13,153 nucleotides of DNA from JALZOC01 sp038320555 (GCA_038320555.1 JBBQEJ010000143.1:1-13153); one strand, 5' to 3'. Numbered from the stretch's first letter, positions 1-7,508 are shown. The notes: generated by a model not told the origin, from the sequence alone. Numbers and translations: made by a program.

Positions 1-770
1 GCGCACGAAGTCCCGATCGAGCCGTGCATCTGGTAAGGGTGCAGACACGTGGCCTTGACGACCGACGCAGCCTTCGCAAGCCTGTCGTCGACGTCCTTCG
101 AGTTGACGACAAACGTGTTGCGTGACGGCTGCTTCCTCAGGAACTCGTAGAACTCGCGCTGGGCCGGCAGCCCCCGCCCGTCAGTCCACGTCACCTTCAG
201 GCGGGTTGCTGCCTGTCTCGCCTGCCAGGGCTTCTCCGCGACTACGCCGATGAAGCTCTTTCTGCTCACGACCTTCACGACGCCAGGCAGATCGCGGATC
301 GAGATCTCGTCCACGCTCACGACCGTCGCACCGACTTCGGGCGGACGCACGACAACGCCGTGCAGCATCCCCGGCACGCGGATGTTGTGGACGAACTCGA
401 ACTGGCCGGTCGCCATGGACGGCATGTCGACGCGCGGGAGCGAGGTGCCCAGGACTTTCCATTCGCTTGCGGGCTTCCGCGTGGCTCGAGCATCGAGCGG
501 GAGGTTGAACTTTTTCCCCGCCACGAGCTCGCCGTACGTCAGCCGCCTGGAGGGATCACCCTTCGCGGCGATCACTCCGCCCATGATCGCGAGCTCGTCG
601 CGCGCGAGACCCAGCCGCTCCGACGCCATGCCGAGGAGCGCTTCGCGGGCGGTTGCCGCAGCTTGCGCAAGGTTGCGATCGTTGAAATTTGTCGGCGTTG
701 ACTGGCTTCCCGACGTCGTTCCCTGGTCGGGCGTCACCGCCGTGTCGCACTGAATCAGGGTGACACGAAG
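1..770 (-). pseudogene. Xanthine dehydrogenase-family molybdopterin-binding subunit, fragment lacking the N-terminus
   Basis: Translating the minus strand from about 770 to the left edge gives roughly 256 residues of a molybdenum hydroxylase large subunit (xanthine dehydrogenase, CO dehydrogenase CoxL or isoquinoline oxidoreductase type). Family members bind the Mo-pterin cofactor and oxidise aldehydes or N-heterocycles. Recognisable segments in order are DTAVTPDQGTTSGSQST near the start, GQFEFVHNIRVPGMLHGVVVR in the middle (clipped: FEFVHNIRVPGMLHG), VVAEKPWQARQAA, and HPYQMHGSIGTSCA at the window edge. The C-terminal part lies outside the window. Family similarity begins abruptly at about 770. 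The residues normally found before it, including the first conserved glycine-rich block, are missing, and an in-frame stop lies at 906-908. No ATG precedes the homology; only an unsupported TTG near 812 is available. I therefore read it as a 5'-truncated remnant or a rearrangement/assembly junction. No FeS or FAD partner subunit is visible. Confidence 0.75.
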
Positions 771-802
771 CGAGTGATCGGCAACCCTTCCCGAACTCCA
801 AT

Positions 803-2062
803 ATGATGGCAATGCCGAGACCCAATGAGTGGTGCCCTCGAACTCGAAATGCCAGAAGCCACATGAGAAACGCGCAGATCGGCCCTTCGCAACTCGTCGG
901 CACGGTCAAGGGAGCTGGCCTCGTCGGTCATGTCTCGTTGATTTACGGCCGCCTCTTCAGCCGCATCACCGGGCGCAAGCGGGCAGAACGCGTCAGTGCG
1001 GAAGAAGAGCTACGGGGAAGCGAAGATCGCCTTCGACTCATCATCGACACAATCCCGACGATGGCGTGGAGCCTCAGCCCCGACGGTAAAGTTGATTTCG
1101 TCAATCGACGTTGGAGGGACTACACGGGGATTTCTCTGGAAGACGAACTGGAGGCGCTGACGCGCGTCATGCATCCCCAGGACCTTCCAGGTGCCGTGGA
1201 ACAATGGCTCGTCGACATGGCCGCTGGTGAACCGTACGAGCATGAAATGCGCCTGCGGCGTGCTGACGGCGAATACCGCTGGTTCCTGATTCGAACGGTG
1301 CCGCTCCGTGACGAGCACCGAAACATCATCAAGTTGTTTGGGACGAGTACCGAAATCGAGGACCGCAAGCGGGCGGAGAAACTACTGTTCCGTTCGTTCG
1401 AGCAGCAGCGCGCGCTCACGGCGCGATTGCAGAGCGTCCGCGAAGAGGAACGCGCGAGAATAGCGCGCGAGATTCATGACGAACTGGGCCAGGCGTTGAC
1501 GGCCATCAAGATCGAGCTGGCCTCGTTGGTGACTGAGCCGCCGGCGGAGCAGACACAAACGCTTCGGAAACAATCCATCATGAAGCTCATTGATGGAACC
1601 ATTCAGACGGTGAGGAGAATCTCGACAGAATTGCGGCCGGGAATCCTGGACGATCTCGGTCTGGTGGCCGCGGTCGAATGGGCGGCGGAAGAATTCCAGG
1701 CTCGAACAGGAACCAGGTGCACCGTCAGCCTGCCTCGCGCGGATCTCGCGCTGGATCCGGAGCGCGCGACGGCTCTCTTTCGCATCCTCCAGGAGACCTT
1801 GACCAATGTCGTGCGGCACGCCAACGCCACCGAGGTGCACGTAGCACTGGCGTACGATAAGCGCGATGTGTCCCTGGAAGTTCGTGATAATGGCACCGGG
1901 ATCAGCGAAGAGCAATTGACAGCCGCCAATTCGCTGGGACTCCTCGGCATGCTCGAGCGAGCGCTGCTGCTCGGCGGCGAGCTGACCATCAACGGCATTC
2001 CGGGACAAGGCACAACGGTGAGAGTCCGAATTCCCCAGATGGATCACGCCCGGCCGGAGTAA
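803..2062 (+). CDS. PAS-domain sensor histidine kinase, HisKA_3 (NarL/UhpB-like) class, orphan
   Basis: The product is 419 aa from the ATG at 803. Residues about 74-190 form a PAS domain (SEDRLRLIIDTIPTMAWSLS, then WRDYTG, with HEMRLRRADGEYRWF as the PAC-like end). Residues about 205-285 form a HisKA_3 dimerisation domain with the phospho-acceptor H225 in REIHDELGQALTAIKIEL. Residues about 320-415 form a HATPase_c domain with N335 in the N-box (LQETLTNVVRHA), DNGTGIS and a GLLGMLER G-box. No membrane helix is evident, so it is probably cytoplasmic. This class normally phosphorylates a LuxR-type response regulator; none lies in the window. The start is uncertain. No Shine-Dalgarno precedes 803 or the alternative ATG at 862. 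The first 70 residues look atypical, and residues just before the PAS (ITGRKRAERVSAEEEL) resemble a linker between two PAS domains. An N-terminal PAS may therefore have been lost at the nearby junction. Confidence 0.88.
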   Translation: MMAMPRPNEWCPRTRNARSHMRNAQIGPSQLVGTVKGAGLVGHVSLIYGRLFSRITGRKRAERVSAEEELRGSEDRLRLIIDTIPTMAWSLSPDGKVDFVNRRWRDYTGISLEDELEALTRVMHPQDLPGAVEQWLVDMAAGEPYEHEMRLRRADGEYRWFLIRTVPLRDEHRNIIKLFGTSTEIEDRKRAEKLLFRSFEQQRALTARLQSVREEERARIAREIHDELGQALTAIKIELASLVTEPPAEQTQTLRKQSIMKLIDGTIQTVRRISTELRPGILDDLGLVAAVEWAAEEFQARTGTRCTVSLPRADLALDPERATALFRILQETLTNVVRHANATEVHVALAYDKRDVSLEVRDNGTGISEEQLTAANSLGLLGMLERALLLGGELTINGIPGQGTTVRVRIPQMDHARPE

Positions 2063-2095
2063 GGCCAGTCGGAGTGCAAGAGATCCCCGCCGGAC

Positions 2096-2101
2096 AAGGA
2101 G
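2096..2101 (+). promoter_or_regulatory. Shine-Dalgarno AAGGAG for the GTG-started Nif3-like gene
   Basis: AAGGAG lies 6 bases upstream of the GTG at 2108-2110. This supports the GTG as the real start, and the protein then opens directly with a twin-arginine leader. Confidence 0.75.
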
Positions 2102-2107
2102 CGTTAC

Positions 2108-2989
2108 GTGCAACGGACCGATGTCTCGAGAAGACAGTTCATTCTGGGCACGGCCACCGGCCTGTTGGCTGGCCGCGTGGTTCGGGCGCAGCGGTCCGAT
2201 CTCACGGCGCAGCACGTGGTCGATCGGATCCGGGCCCACGTCGGCGTGCCGTGGCGTGACGCGACGATTGACGGCTTCAAGGCAGGCGACCCGGCGACCG
2301 TCGTGACAGGCGTCGCGACGACCGTCATGGCGACGCTGGAAGTGCTGCGGCGCGCCGCCGCCACGGGCCAGAACTTCGTCATCACGCAGGAACCCACGTT
2401 CTATTCCGCCAACGATGATCCGGGCAATCGGGCGGCCGATCCTGTGTACCTCGCGAAGAAGGCCTTCCTCGATCAGCAGCGGCTCGTGGTGTGGCGCTTT
2501 TCCGATCACTGGAACGCGCGCCGGCCGGACGAAGCCGCGACTGCGCTCGCCGCAGCGCTCGGCTGGAGCGGCAATCGGATTCCGGAAGCCGAACAGGTTT
2601 ATCACGTGCCGGAGACCCCTCTCGACGCACTGGTCGCGCATGTTCGGGATCGGTTGAGCATACGTGGCGGACTTCGCCTGATTGGACAGCCCGGGATGCG
2701 CGTCCGCAGCGTCTTCGTGAGTCCCGGACCCATCGCGGTCTCGAGCGCCGTGCTGAACCTTCCGCGTGCCGACGTGATCCTGACCGGCGAGCCACGGGAG
2801 TGGGAAGCTGTCCCCTATGTGCTCGACACCTGGTCGGCCAACCGGGGGAAAGGAATGATCGCGGCCGGACGCCTCGTGTCCGAAGCGCCGGGCGCGCAGG
2901 CGTGTGCGGCCTGGATCCGATCGCTCGTTCCGGAGATCCGTGTCGAGGCCGTCGCGACTGCGGATCCGTATTGGAGTGCCGGCTCATGA
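2108..2989 (+). CDS. Nif3-like dinuclear-metal-centre family protein with Tat signal; degenerate metal site
   Basis: The product is 293 aa, starting at GTG behind a good AAGGAG. Residues 1-27 look like a twin-arginine leader (SRRQFILG, R8-R9, hydrophobic run, cleavage likely after VRA), so the mature protein is probably periplasmic. The body aligns along its length with the protein encoded immediately downstream: FKAG, GVATTVMAT, NFVITQEPTFY, GEPREWEAVP and KGMIAAG. That pattern is a Nif3/YbgI-like (NGG1-interacting factor 3) fold, whose characterised members bind two metals with His, Asp and Glu. Compared with its neighbour, it has Q94 instead of His in the TxEPTFY motif, S132 and N136 instead of His around D133-H134, and R255 instead of His before E259. 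Metal binding may therefore be reduced or changed. The family's biochemical role is poorly defined. It follows the kinase by 45 bp and overlaps the next gene by ATGA, suggesting co-transcription. Confidence 0.8.
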   Translation: MQRTDVSRRQFILGTATGLLAGRVVRAQRSDLTAQHVVDRIRAHVGVPWRDATIDGFKAGDPATVVTGVATTVMATLEVLRRAAATGQNFVITQEPTFYSANDDPGNRAADPVYLAKKAFLDQQRLVVWRFSDHWNARRPDEAATALAAALGWSGNRIPEAEQVYHVPETPLDALVAHVRDRLSIRGGLRLIGQPGMRVRSVFVSPGPIAVSSAVLNLPRADVILTGEPREWEAVPYVLDTWSANRGKGMIAAGRLVSEAPGAQACAAWIRSLVPEIRVEAVATADPYWSAGS

Positions 2990-3780
2990 CCGCCCAGGAA
3001 ATCGTCGTGCGGATCCAGAAGAAACTGCTGGAGCAAGGGATCGCGTGGCGAGCTCAGACTGTCGACACGTTCAAGGCCGGAGTTCCCGAGACGGAGGTCA
3101 AGGGCATCGCGACGACCGGCATGGCGACGTTCGACCTCCTTCGGCGGACCGCAACGGCCGGCAGGAACTTCGTGATCACTCACGAGCCGACCTTCTACAA
3201 TCACACCGACCAGACGGCCGGCCTCGAACAGGATCCGACGTACGAGGCCAAGCAGCGTTTCATCAGAGACAACCATCTGGTGATTTTCCGGTTTCACGAT
3301 CACGCGCACGCCCTGAAGCCGGATCCCCTCGTCACAGGGTCGGCCCGGATGCTCGGCTGGACGCAGTACGCCTCCGCAACAGAGCCGCGCCTGTACGTCC
3401 TGCCGCCGACGACATTGCGGGCGCTCGCCGCGGATGTCGCGCGCCGGTTGAACGGCCGCGCGATTCGTGTCGTCGGCGACCCGGACATGGCCGTCAGCCG
3501 GATCGTGCTCGGACCGGGATATGGCGTTCCGCCACTCACCCCGGCAGTCGACGTGTCGGTTGGAGGCGAGTCTCCGGAAGCAGGTGGTAACGCCGAATAT
3601 GTGTCCGACGCGGCGGCTGTGGGGCAGAAGAAAGGCATGATCCTGCTCGGTCACATGCTGTCGGAAGACTTCGGCATGAAGGAAGTCGCGGACTGGCTGC
3701 GGACATTCCTGCCCGACGTGCCCATCGAATGGATCTCCGCCGGCGAGCCATTCAACGCTCCTACTGCTTCTTCTCGGTAA
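2986..3780 (+). CDS. Nif3-like dinuclear-metal-centre family protein, cytoplasmic paralog
   Basis: The product is 264 aa. I chose the ATG at 2986 because it overlaps the upstream stop (ATGA) and begins the region shared with the upstream paralog; the open frame runs further upstream but only as a shadow of the first gene. No signal peptide is seen. Candidate metal ligands of the Nif3/YbgI type are all present: H66 in NFVITHEPTFY (family HHP-like motif), the H104-D105-H106/H108 cluster in RFHDHAHAL, and H223 with E227 in GHMLSE, which matches the His...Glu spacing of four in YbgI-type proteins. GIATTGMATFDLLRR and KKGMILLG are shared with the upstream copy. Family members form hexameric rings with dinuclear centres; substrate unknown. 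Its last 20 bases overlap the end of the convergent dipeptidase gene, so there is no room for an intrinsic terminator between them. Confidence 0.82.
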   Translation: MTAQEIVVRIQKKLLEQGIAWRAQTVDTFKAGVPETEVKGIATTGMATFDLLRRTATAGRNFVITHEPTFYNHTDQTAGLEQDPTYEAKQRFIRDNHLVIFRFHDHAHALKPDPLVTGSARMLGWTQYASATEPRLYVLPPTTLRALAADVARRLNGRAIRVVGDPDMAVSRIVLGPGYGVPPLTPAVDVSVGGESPEAGGNAEYVSDAAAVGQKKGMILLGHMLSEDFGMKEVADWLRTFLPDVPIEWISAGEPFNAPTASSR

Positions 3781-4984
3781 TCTGCCGGACCACTCGGAGC
3801 AGGTTGCCGCCGAGGAACTTCCTGATCCGCTGTTCGGACCAGCCTCGCTTCAGCATGGCGTCGGTGAGCATGGGGAGATCGCGGATGTCGCGCATGCCAC
3901 GGGGAAGCGTCGGGCCGCCGTCAAAGTCTGATCCGAGCATCACGTGATCCTCCCCCACCAGCTCGACGGCGCGGTCGACGACGCCGAGCCAGTCGTACGG
4001 GGTGAACTTGAGGTCGTCTGGGGCGTTGACGCCGACCATGGGGAACTGAGGAGCGGCGAGCGTGTCGAGCTCTTCGATGGTCATGCCCGCCTCCTTGCGG
4101 CCGATGTCGGTCGTGTCCCAGAACGGTTTGCCGGCGTGCTCGGTGCGCCAGTTGAAGACCTTCACATTGTGAAACTCGTTGCCGATCTGGAAGCCAATGA
4201 CGCCACCCTTCGCCGCGAGCTTCTTGAGAAGATCGTCGGGCATGTTGCGGGGGATGTTGTTGAAGCTTCGCAGGCCGTGATGGGTCGCGAGAATCGGATC
4301 ACTGCTCAGATCGATCGCCTGAGCGATGGTCTCGTCTGAGCCGTGGGACACGTTGATGACCATGCCGAGGCGGTTCGCTTCGCGCACAACGGCGCGCCCC
4401 CGGTGGTTGAGCCCGTGCCATCTGGCTGTCGCGCAGCACGAGTCCGCGAAGTTATTGGCCCAGTTGTGGGCGGGAAGCTGGAACGAGCGAAGGCCGAGCC
4501 GGTAAAGATCGCGAAGGACGCCGAGGTCGCCGTCGAGGTCGAAGCCTCCTTCGAGGTCCATGAACGCCGCGATCTTGCCTGCGCTGCTGATGCGCTCGAC
4601 GTCCGACGCAGTGAGGGCCAGTTCGATCCGGTCCTTGTTCCTGGCGAGCTGGTCGTAGGCGGCGTCGATGAGGCGCAGGACCTGTTTCGTTTCGAAACGC
4701 GCGGGGTAGTACTGCTCCGTCACGAACAGAGAAAAAAACATCGCATCGAGGCCTCCCTCTTTCGCACGGACGAGATCAAACTGGCCGTCGTCGACTCTCT
4801 GGCCCATGTCGCCCCCATGGTAGAACTGCCGGTTCACCACGTGAACGTGGGCATCGAAGACGAGCGCGGCCTGGTGGAGTGTCCTCGCTCGATCGGACAC
4901 CTGGCCCTGCCCTGAGCTTGTCGAATCCGCCCACACGACGAGCAGAATCGAGCAGGCGAGGAGCCAGGCGAGATGTCGTCTCAT
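3761..4984 (-). CDS. Membrane dipeptidase (peptidase family M19, renal-dipeptidase-like), secreted
   Basis: The product is 407 aa with a Sec-type leader (MRRHLAWLLACSILLVVWAD, cleavage probably near residue 19), so it acts outside the cytoplasm. M19 enzymes are zinc dipeptidases that cleave dipeptides including D-amino-acid forms; mammalian homologues hydrolyse Cys-Gly. The expected zinc ligands are all visible: H46 and H48 in DAHVH, bridging E145 in DLEGG, H214 in NVSHGS and H235 in ATHHGL, and a late GSDFDGG carries the conserved Asp. Length matches the family. It is the last gene of a minus-strand run: only 3 bases separate its ATG from the stop of the preceding gene, so translation is probably coupled. 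No strong Shine-Dalgarno is seen. The substrate cannot be read from sequence; some M19 members act on other amide or dipeptide substrates. Confidence 0.93.
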   Translation of the reverse strand: MRRHLAWLLACSILLVVWADSTSSGQGQVSDRARTLHQAALVFDAHVHVVNRQFYHGGDMGQRVDDGQFDLVRAKEGGLDAMFFSLFVTEQYYPARFETKQVLRLIDAAYDQLARNKDRIELALTASDVERISSAGKIAAFMDLEGGFDLDGDLGVLRDLYRLGLRSFQLPAHNWANNFADSCCATARWHGLNHRGRAVVREANRLGMVINVSHGSDETIAQAIDLSSDPILATHHGLRSFNNIPRNMPDDLLKKLAAKGGVIGFQIGNEFHNVKVFNWRTEHAGKPFWDTTDIGRKEAGMTIEELDTLAAPQFPMVGVNAPDDLKFTPYDWLGVVDRAVELVGEDHVMLGSDFDGGPTLPRGMRDIRDLPMLTDAMLKRGWSEQRIRKFLGGNLLRVVRQITEKKQ

Positions 4985-4987
4985 GCG

Positions 4988-6160
4988 CTAGGTTCTCGAG
5001 TGCTGCGATTGTTGTGGAGCTCGATACTGGACGCTCAAATGCGGCGTCTGTACCTTTTTCTGTCCTTCGAGCCGCGAGGTCAGGCAGCTCTCGAGAACGC
5101 CGCTGACGAGCAGCGTTCGCTCGACCGGGTAGGGGGCCTTGCCGGTTTCGAATAACTCCTCAATCTTACTCACCAGGCACTGTGAGTAGGTAACGTTCGG
5201 TTCCGGCGACAGGAAGAACTGCGTGGACGCCGTCGCGCCCCCCTTCAGGCGGGCCGCAAACGTGAAATCCTTGACCGCGCCGTTCAACATCAACAGCGTC
5301 GCCTTCAGGCCGTCCCGGTATTCGATGAAATAGGCGGCCGGATTCTTCACCAGCCGCGGCAACTCCCCTTTCGCCACGAGGTCCTGCGTCCGGCCGTCCT
5401 CGATGGTTTGGCCCTGGGGTGAATCGCTTCGGGACAGCGCCGAGACCAGCAATTCTCTGGAATACCGTCCCTCTTCGCCAGCCTTCCAGACGCCGTCACC
5501 CTCGATCATCTGGACGGCGGCGACGCCTGTCTCCCCGCCCTTCCGCCGCTCGACCATGCACTGCAGCGCCTCGAGGCCGTGGAAGTCCATCACGTCCGCG
5601 CCGCCATAGCCGACCACGAGTGCGCCATCGATCTCGCAGTTCAAGGGCAGCTCGATATCCGGCAGCCGCCAGGTCACGGGCAATGACGATCCCGCCAGCA
5701 TCGGAAACTTCAGCCGCTTCGACGTGTCCACCATCCACTTCGCCTTGTCGAAGCTGTACGACAAGTGTTTGTCGTTGTAGACAGGGACCGCCACGCCGTC
5801 TTTTTCAAACACCTCGACGCACTGCTTCACGAAGTCGTATCGCGGATAGAGGACCTGCCCCTTCTCATTTCGGTCGTACTGTCCGTGCTCGCCAATCACG
5901 AGCACGGCATCGACCGCGAGCTTTTCGCGACCGCACCGAAGCGTCTGGGCAATTGTCGGATACACCTCGAACCCGAATTCCTTTGCGCGCGCCCCGCTCT
6001 GATCTCCCTCGGGCTTCTGGTCCACGTAGAGAGACACGACCTTCATGTCAGGCTTGTGCCAGGTCCCATCCCTGGGGTATCCGACAAGAAATCGATCCCC
6101 GATGTGCTGCGCGTGGGAAAGGTAGCGATACACCGTCGCCACCACTGCAATTCGCTTCAT
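4988..6160 (-). CDS. Conserved protein of unknown function, possible divergent Gfo/Idh/MocA-like fold; signal-less paralog
   Basis: The product is 390 aa from an ATG with only a weak ribosome-binding site and no signal peptide. It is clearly paralogous over its whole length to the next minus-strand gene. Shared blocks are SHAQHI, GEHG-Y-RNEKGQ, YPRY-F, NDKHLS, AGSSLPVTWR, DFHGLE-LQCMVERR and ERTLL, with TPHL-VQY at the end. The order of elements resembles a Gfo/Idh/MocA oxidoreductase: an N-terminal alpha/beta part, FGFEVYPTIAQTL followed by VDAVLVIGEHG, then VPVYNDKHLS where the family has its EKP motif, and a C-terminal beta-rich part ending in YPVERTLL. However, no GxGxxG dinucleotide motif is seen at the N-terminus, so cofactor binding is unproven. 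It lies between its Tat-bearing paralog (55 bp) and the dipeptidase (3 bp), so an operon is likely. Confidence 0.75.
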   Translation of the reverse strand: MKRIAVVATVYRYLSHAQHIGDRFLVGYPRDGTWHKPDMKVVSLYVDQKPEGDQSGARAKEFGFEVYPTIAQTLRCGREKLAVDAVLVIGEHGQYDRNEKGQVLYPRYDFVKQCVEVFEKDGVAVPVYNDKHLSYSFDKAKWMVDTSKRLKFPMLAGSSLPVTWRLPDIELPLNCEIDGALVVGYGGADVMDFHGLEALQCMVERRKGGETGVAAVQMIEGDGVWKAGEEGRYSRELLVSALSRSDSPQGQTIEDGRTQDLVAKGELPRLVKNPAAYFIEYRDGLKATLLMLNGAVKDFTFAARLKGGATASTQFFLSPEPNVTYSQCLVSKIEELFETGKAPYPVERTLLVSGVLESCLTSRLEGQKKVQTPHLSVQYRAPQQSQHSRT

Positions 6161-6180
6161 AAACGACCCATCAGTGTTTT

Positions 6181-6216
6181 TCCGTGTCTGTCCGTGGCCC
6201 GTGTTTACACGTGGCC
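6181..6216. repeat. Short intergenic repeat and imperfect hairpin
   Basis: Two related 10-base units, TCCGTGTCTG (6181-6190) and TCCGTGGCCC (6191-6200), run into an imperfect inverted repeat GGCCCGTGT / ACACGTGGCC (6196-6216) with one bulged base. It lies between the two minus-strand paralogs. No T-tract follows on either strand, so it is not a standard intrinsic terminator. It might act in mRNA processing or be a degenerate dispersed repeat. Confidence 0.4.
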
Positions 6217-7478
6217 TATGTTCTCCAGAAGGTCGAGGCCTTCGTGGGTTGGTACTGGACGGCGAGATGCGGAGTCTCGTAGCGCGTCTGCTGGCGGAAC
6301 AGGCTCTCCATGCCGGCGGCCGTGAGTCCGGTGGTCAACAGTGTGCGTTCAGGTGGATACGTTTCCTTGCCGGTCAGATACATCTGTTCGAAGTTGTTGA
6401 CGAGCGGGCTGAAGAAGTTTGCCAGGCTGGTGCGTGCCGGCGGCATCGGCAGGTACATCTGCGTAGAGAACACTCCCGGCTGTCCATCAACGTGCGCCGC
6501 AAAATTGAAGTCCTCGACGAGGCCGCCCAAGAGCAGCATGGTGCACTTGAGACCGTCGGCGTGCTCGTAACGATAGGCCGTTGGATCCTTCACCAGCGTC
6601 CGCATGTGGTCGACAGTCGGAAAGACGTGGTTGAAGCCGTCTCGCGCAGGTTTCAGCGTGTGGCTCCGGCAAAGCGTCGCGTCCACGAGGTCCTTCGGCC
6701 AGACACCCGCCTCGTGGGCCTTCCAGAACGACTCCCCCCGATAGGCCTGCAGCCACGTGACGCCCGACTCGCCCCCGTTCCGCCGCTCCACCATGCACTG
6801 CAGTGTCTCGAGACCATGGAAGTCGTAACTGTCGACCCCTCCGTAGCAAACGCACATGGCTTCTCGAATCCGGGCCCCAAGCGGCATCTCGATGGAAGGC
6901 GTTCTCCACGTGACGGGCAGGCTCGACCCCGCCATCAGCGGAAATCCCATGCGTCGTGACGTGTCGTACATCTCCTTCGCCCATTCCCAGTGCCACGAGA
7001 GATGCTTGTCGTTGAACACCGGCACCGAGCGGCCACTATCCTTGAAGACCTTCACGATCTCCTTGAAGAACTCGTACCGCGGATACATCGTCTGACCCTT
7101 TTCGTTTCGCGGATATCGTCCGTGCTCTCCGACGAGGATCACCCCGTCGACCGCAAGACGGCTCCCGCCGAGCGTCAGTGCCTCGGCGATGGAAGGGTAC
7201 AGCTTCATGCTCGGAAACTGCTGGAGTCGGCTCTTGCTGACGTCGTTGGCCCCGATCTGGTCGATGTAGATCGAGACGAGATCCATCGCAGGGTGATGGT
7301 GCGTCCCGTTCCAGCCGTACCCCTCCAGGAAACGGTCGACAATGTGCTGGGCGTGGGAATACTTGAAATAGGTGGTGCAGATTGCGGCCAGCCTGGGACG
7401 CGCGGGACGCCGCTGAGCCCGTAAGATCACCGGGGCCGCAGCCATTCCGAGGAGCAGGGTTCTTCGGGAAATCTTCAT
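6216..7478 (-). CDS. Tat-signal paralog of the unknown, possibly Gfo/Idh/MocA-like, family
   Basis: The product is 420 aa. A good Shine-Dalgarno (AAGAGG, minus strand, 7484-7489) precedes the ATG at 7478. The leader SRRTLLLG (R5-R6) with a hydrophobic run and LRA near residue 21 is a typical twin-arginine signal, so the protein is probably folded before export. The mature part parallels the signal-less neighbour: YSHAQHIVDRFLEGYG, VDGVILVGEHGRYPRNEKGQ, VPVFNDKHLSW, AGSSLPVTWR, CYGGVDSYDFHGLETLQCMV and YPPERTLL. The Gfo/Idh/MocA resemblance is by arrangement, notably a Lys in NDKH where that family has EKP, and is an inference; a glycine-rich nucleotide loop is not obvious. Tat export would fit a cofactor-bound protein. 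It heads a three-gene minus-strand run and is divergent from the gamma-glutamyltransferase gene across 133 bp. Confidence 0.78.
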   Translation of the reverse strand: MKISRRTLLLGMAAAPVILRAQRRPARPRLAAICTTYFKYSHAQHIVDRFLEGYGWNGTHHHPAMDLVSIYIDQIGANDVSKSRLQQFPSMKLYPSIAEALTLGGSRLAVDGVILVGEHGRYPRNEKGQTMYPRYEFFKEIVKVFKDSGRSVPVFNDKHLSWHWEWAKEMYDTSRRMGFPLMAGSSLPVTWRTPSIEMPLGARIREAMCVCYGGVDSYDFHGLETLQCMVERRNGGESGVTWLQAYRGESFWKAHEAGVWPKDLVDATLCRSHTLKPARDGFNHVFPTVDHMRTLVKDPTAYRYEHADGLKCTMLLLGGLVEDFNFAAHVDGQPGVFSTQMYLPMPPARTSLANFFSPLVNNFEQMYLTGKETYPPERTLLTTGLTAAGMESLFRQQTRYETPHLAVQYQPTKASTFWRT

Positions 7479-7483
7479 CGATT

Positions 7484-7489
7484 CCTCTT
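7484..7489 (-). promoter_or_regulatory. Shine-Dalgarno AAGAGG for the Tat-signal minus-strand gene
   Basis: On the minus strand, AAGAGG followed by AATCG precedes the ATG at 7478. This supports that start and the predicted twin-arginine leader. Confidence 0.65.
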
Positions 7490-7508
7490 GTCCTTGAGCT
7501 CAGTTGGG

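Noticed and set aside
556..909. Minus-strand frame that might hold the missing N-terminus of the molybdopterin subunit
   Set aside because: Its residues do not resemble the expected N-terminal motifs and it is out of frame with the recognisable part; no simple frameshift restores the family sequence.
1382..2641. Long minus-strand open frame of 419 codons opposite the kinase and first Nif3-like gene
   Set aside because: It spans two well-supported plus-strand genes, is rich in Arg and His as expected of a high-GC antisense frame, and shows no recognisable domain.
2491..2985. Upstream extension of the second Nif3-like gene to an ATG at 2491
   Set aside because: The extension overlaps the first Nif3-like gene in another frame, is Arg-rich and has no family similarity; the ATGA overlap at 2986 gives the normal family start.
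3944..4915. Two plus-strand open frames of 131 and 190 codons
   Set aside because: Both lie opposite the M19 dipeptidase, whose zinc ligands and leader are intact.
6196..6216. Intrinsic terminator
   Set aside because: An inverted repeat exists, but it has a bulge, a tiny loop and no T-tract on either strand.
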